Positions 61,948 to 64,000 of a stretch of 64,000 bases of DNA are shown in pieces (positions within the stretch are counted from its first letter, which is position 1; every line of letters begins with the position of its first letter). The stretch is from assembly GCA_945902215.1 (NCBI GenBank), contig CAMDML010000005.1, forward strand, positions 1-64,000. Reading direction: 5' to 3'. A program made the translations under genes and the position numbers. Origin of the DNA: Klebsiella pneumoniae. Its GTDB lineage: Bacteria; Pseudomonadota; Gammaproteobacteria; Pseudomonadales; Pseudohongiellaceae. The notes under the pieces were generated by a model. The model was not told where the DNA came from, ran no database searches, and was given only the letters and a program-made list of their open reading frames with translations.

Positions 61948-63252
61948 ATGAGCCTGGGCGCCGCCGACACTTCCTCAAGCGACCCGCTTCCCGCCGCCGA
62001 CCATCCTGCCGCTGGCGTGGATGCGCCCGATCTCCGGTGGTTCGTCTTTGCGCTCTTTTTCGTGTTCGGCGGCATCACCAGCCTGAACGACGTGATCATT
62101 CCGAAACTCAAGGATTTGTTCACGCTGAGCTATGCGCAGGCGATGCTGGTGCAGTCGGCATTTTTTGCGGCGTATTTCCTGGTCTCGCTGCCGGCATCAA
62201 TCATAGTGCGCCGCAACGGCTATATGCGCACCGCGGCGGTGGGTGTGGCAACGATGGCGGTGGGCTGCCTGCTGTTCATTCCGGCCTCGGCATCCGGAAT
62301 GTTTGGCGTGTTCCTGCTCGCGCTCTTCGTCTTGGCGGCGGGCATTACCACAGTGCAAGTCGTAGCGAATCCATTGATCTCTTTGCTTGGCAAACCGCAG
62401 ACTGCACATAGCCGACTGACCTTTGCGCAAGCCTTCAATTCGCTGGGCACCACGATTTTTCCTTACGTGGGTTCGATCCTCATTCTCGGGTCGTTGGCTA
62501 CCGTGGTACCGGAATCCTTGTCGGGTGCCGCGCTCGATGCGTATCGCACCCAGGAAACCCAGGTGGTGGTGCGCGCTTATCTGGGCTTGGCGGCCGCGTT
62601 GGTCATTCTCGCGGTGGTGATCTGGCTACGCCGGCATCGCTTGGTAGAAACACCTGCGAAGGAGATCAGTTTGTTTCAGGGCTTCACACTGTTGCGCCGT
62701 CGCCGCTTTGGTCTGGGTGCCTTGTGCATTTTTCTGTATGTCGGCGCCGAAGTGGCGATTGGTTCGTTGATCGTCAACTATCTTATGCAAGCCAGCACCA
62801 TGGGTTTGGCCGAGCAAGATGCCGGCAAGCATGTGCCGTTTTACTGGGGTGGTGCGCTGGTGGGCCGCTTTATCGGCGCGTATTTGCTGAGCAAAGTATC
62901 GCCCGGCAAACTATTGGCAGCGGTGGGCAGTGGTTCGATACTGCTGATCCTCATGGCGATCAACACCAGTGGCGCACCGTCCGGCTGGGCCTTGCTGGCC
63001 ATTGGCTTGTGCAACTCGATCATGTTTCCCACCATCTTCAGCCTGGCCTGCGAGGGGCTGGGCGCGCGCGCTGCTGAAGGATCAGGGGTTATCTGCGTGG
63101 CAATTGTCGGCGGCGCCATTGTGCCGCCGTTGACAGGTTATGTAGCGGATCTTGTTGGTCTGCGCCTGGCACTGTTGGTGCCGGCGCTGTGCTACGCAAT
63201 CATCGTTGCGTATGGCATTTATGCGCGCCAACCAGCTGTTTCGAGCCGCTGA
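61948..63252 (+). CDS. MFS sugar permease, FHS (FucP/GluP)-like
   Basis: A 434-residue inner-membrane carrier with about 12 hydrophobic segments. WFVFALFFVFGGITSLNDVIIPKLKDLFTLSYAQAMLVQSAFFAAYFLVSLPA is the characteristic first pair. VVANPLISLLG, TFAQAFNSLGTTIFPYVGS and the second-half GALVGRFIGAYLL match fucose/glucose-galactose:H+ symporters. The likely substrate is a monosaccharide. The start ATG 61948 follows AAGGA. Beside a sugar-dehydrogenase-type protein and an SMP-30-like protein, it suggests sugar or sugar-acid use in this block. Confidence 0.85.
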   Translation: MSLGAADTSSSDPLPAADHPAAGVDAPDLRWFVFALFFVFGGITSLNDVIIPKLKDLFTLSYAQAMLVQSAFFAAYFLVSLPASIIVRRNGYMRTAAVGVATMAVGCLLFIPASASGMFGVFLLALFVLAAGITTVQVVANPLISLLGKPQTAHSRLTFAQAFNSLGTTIFPYVGSILILGSLATVVPESLSGAALDAYRTQETQVVVRAYLGLAAALVILAVVIWLRRHRLVETPAKEISLFQGFTLLRRRRFGLGALCIFLYVGAEVAIGSLIVNYLMQASTMGLAEQDAGKHVPFYWGGALVGRFIGAYLLSKVSPGKLLAAVGSGSILLILMAINTSGAPSGWALLAIGLCNSIMFPTIFSLACEGLGARAAEGSGVICVAIVGGAIVPPLTGYVADLVGLRLALLVPALCYAIIVAYGIYARQPAVSSR

Positions 63253-63273
63253 CGCGCAGGGAAATGCGACTTT

Positions 63274-64000
63274 TTATTTCGCGCGGCCGAGGTAGCCTTG
63301 GGACAGTACATCAAGAGCTATAACCTGGTTGCGTGCTGTTACCGTGCCCCAGCCACCGTAAAACACAATGCCGAACAGCGTACGTTTGTCTGCGCCACCA
63401 AAGGCTACACCATGCAGGCCCGGCGGGCCGGGGATGATGCCCAGCACTTCGCCTGTCTCTGAAATGACATTCACCGCTGAACCGGCTGCCACATAGATAC
63501 GTCCTTCGCTGTCTACGGCAGAGCCGTCGCCGCCACCGCTTAGCGTGGCGAAATCACGTTGATTGGCCAGCGCTCCGTCTGCTAGCACATCAAAGGCCAC
63601 CAGAGCCGGACCGTTGGTGACATAAAGCACGTCTTCTTCCGGGCTGAGAATAATGCCGTTGGCCCCACTCACCGCTGTGCCGTATTGGGTGATCACACCG
63701 TTCTTGTCGGCATAGAACACGCCGCCACCGGACACCGCGATATAGACACCGCCTTTACTGTCGGCGGAAATGTCATTCACCACGCCACCGGCGCAATCAA
63801 AGGATTCACCGTTGAGCGTATCGGCGAACACTTTGCGTTCTGGTTCCAGTTGCATGATGCCGGTGTGCATGCCGCGCATGCCAAGAAAGAGCGCGCCGTT
63901 CTTGCTGCGTGACACCGCACCGCCGGTGTTGGTGTTGTCATGGATGATCTGTGCCAAGGCAGTGGCTGGATCCAGTTGCATCACGTTGCTGGCATCCTGG
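63274..64000 (-). CDS. SMP-30/gluconolactonase-like beta-propeller, 5' end cut by window
   Basis: The visible C-terminal 241 residues continue in frame to the window edge, so the N terminus is missing; an internal ATG near 63981 is not the start. Blades are visible as repeated motifs: ALFLGMRGMHTGIMQLEPE, VVNDISADSKGGVYIAVSGGGVFYADKNG, GANGIILSPEEDVLYVTNGPALVAFDV, GDGSAVDSEGRIYVAAGSAVNVISETGEVLGIIPGPPGLHGVAFGG. This is the SMP-30/gluconolaconase/LRE pattern with Asn/Asp-rich metal-binding turns. It may hydrolyse an aldonolactone produced by the neighbouring dehydrogenase. Confidence 0.78.
   Translation of the reverse strand, partial: QDASNVMQLDPATALAQIIHDNTNTGGAVSRSKNGALFLGMRGMHTGIMQLEPERKVFADTLNGESFDCAGGVVNDISADSKGGVYIAVSGGGVFYADKNGVITQYGTAVSGANGIILSPEEDVLYVTNGPALVAFDVLADGALANQRDFATLSGGGDGSAVDSEGRIYVAAGSAVNVISETGEVLGIIPGPPGLHGVAFGGADKRTLFGIVFYGGWGTVTARNQVIALDVLSQGYLGRAK

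Noticed and set aside
1-64000. CRISPR arrays, tRNA/rRNA genes, integrases or transposases
   Set aside because: No regularly spaced repeats, cloverleaf with tRNA consensus boxes, rRNA segments or recombinase motifs were seen. The cloverleaf elements A-C lack T-arm/anticodon features.

Overview
The window comes from a Gram-negative gammaproteobacterium, probably a free-living aquatic or marine lineage. This rests on the chromosomal order miaB-phoH-ybeY-corC-lnt, on SlyX, PiuC, SrkA/YihE, YgiQ and DUF1820 proteins, and on many copies of DUF6152 and of a secreted GHWEGDTLVVET-type family that I associate with environmental Gammaproteobacteria. The species is not identified. No tRNA, rRNA, CRISPR array, transposase or prophage gene was seen.

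Layout. (1) 1-13.9 kb, with mostly visibly lower G+C: a catabolic-looking block with a LigB-like extradiol dioxygenase, a GST, a divergent LigA-like subunit, a secreted amidohydrolase, secreted DUF6152/GHWEGDT proteins, a GNAT, an aromatic-acid-type MFS carrier, a lipoprotein amidase, a TonB-dependent receptor and a DJ-1/PfpI protein. (2) 14-24.3 kb: peroxiredoxin, SET-domain protein, auxin-efflux carrier, then a minus-strand housekeeping operon miaB-phoH-ybeY-corC-lnt that ends in a membrane GGDEF(degenerate)-EAL protein. (3) 24.6-32.8 kb: YgiQ, ferrochelatase, a DUF523-DUF1722/photolyase pair, a lipoprotein, a GST and a decayed gene. (4) 32.8-39 kb: an ECF sigma factor with a ChrR-type zinc anti-sigma, back to back with a five-gene operon (NTF2-like, SDR, FAD oxidoreductase, DUF1365, cyclopropane synthase). 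Both directions have matching TGATCC/TAATCC-N16-CGTATA promoters, as in the singlet-oxygen response known from Rhodobacter. (5) 39.1-50.4 kb: RND efflux pair, SrkA kinase, M16 lipoprotein protease, EamA transporter, desaturase. (6) 50.7-53.9 kb: siderophore-type receptor, PiuC, SlyX. (7) 53.9-64 kb: a second secreted-protein block with a B3-type metallo-beta-lactamase fold protein, two DUF6152 and three GHWEGDT proteins, a cytochrome c/PQQ-dehydrogenase fusion, an alpha/beta hydrolase, a sugar MFS permease and an SMP-30-type protein cut by the window end.

The most unusual signal is non-coding. A ~167-bp palindromic, cloverleaf-like element (element A) occurs four times in intergenic DNA: 24340-24506, 28045-28213 (inverted), 44680-44846, and a half copy at 50527-50625. 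Its main stem shows compensatory base changes, and a paired deletion, between copies, so base pairing appears to be maintained. Two further, unrelated multi-stem palindromes (element B at 15329-15445, element C at 44946-45087) have the same kind of architecture. A second candidate novelty is that all four DUF6152 modules are predicted to be cleaved just before a His-His pair. This would give a mature N-terminal histidine, as in copper His-brace proteins.
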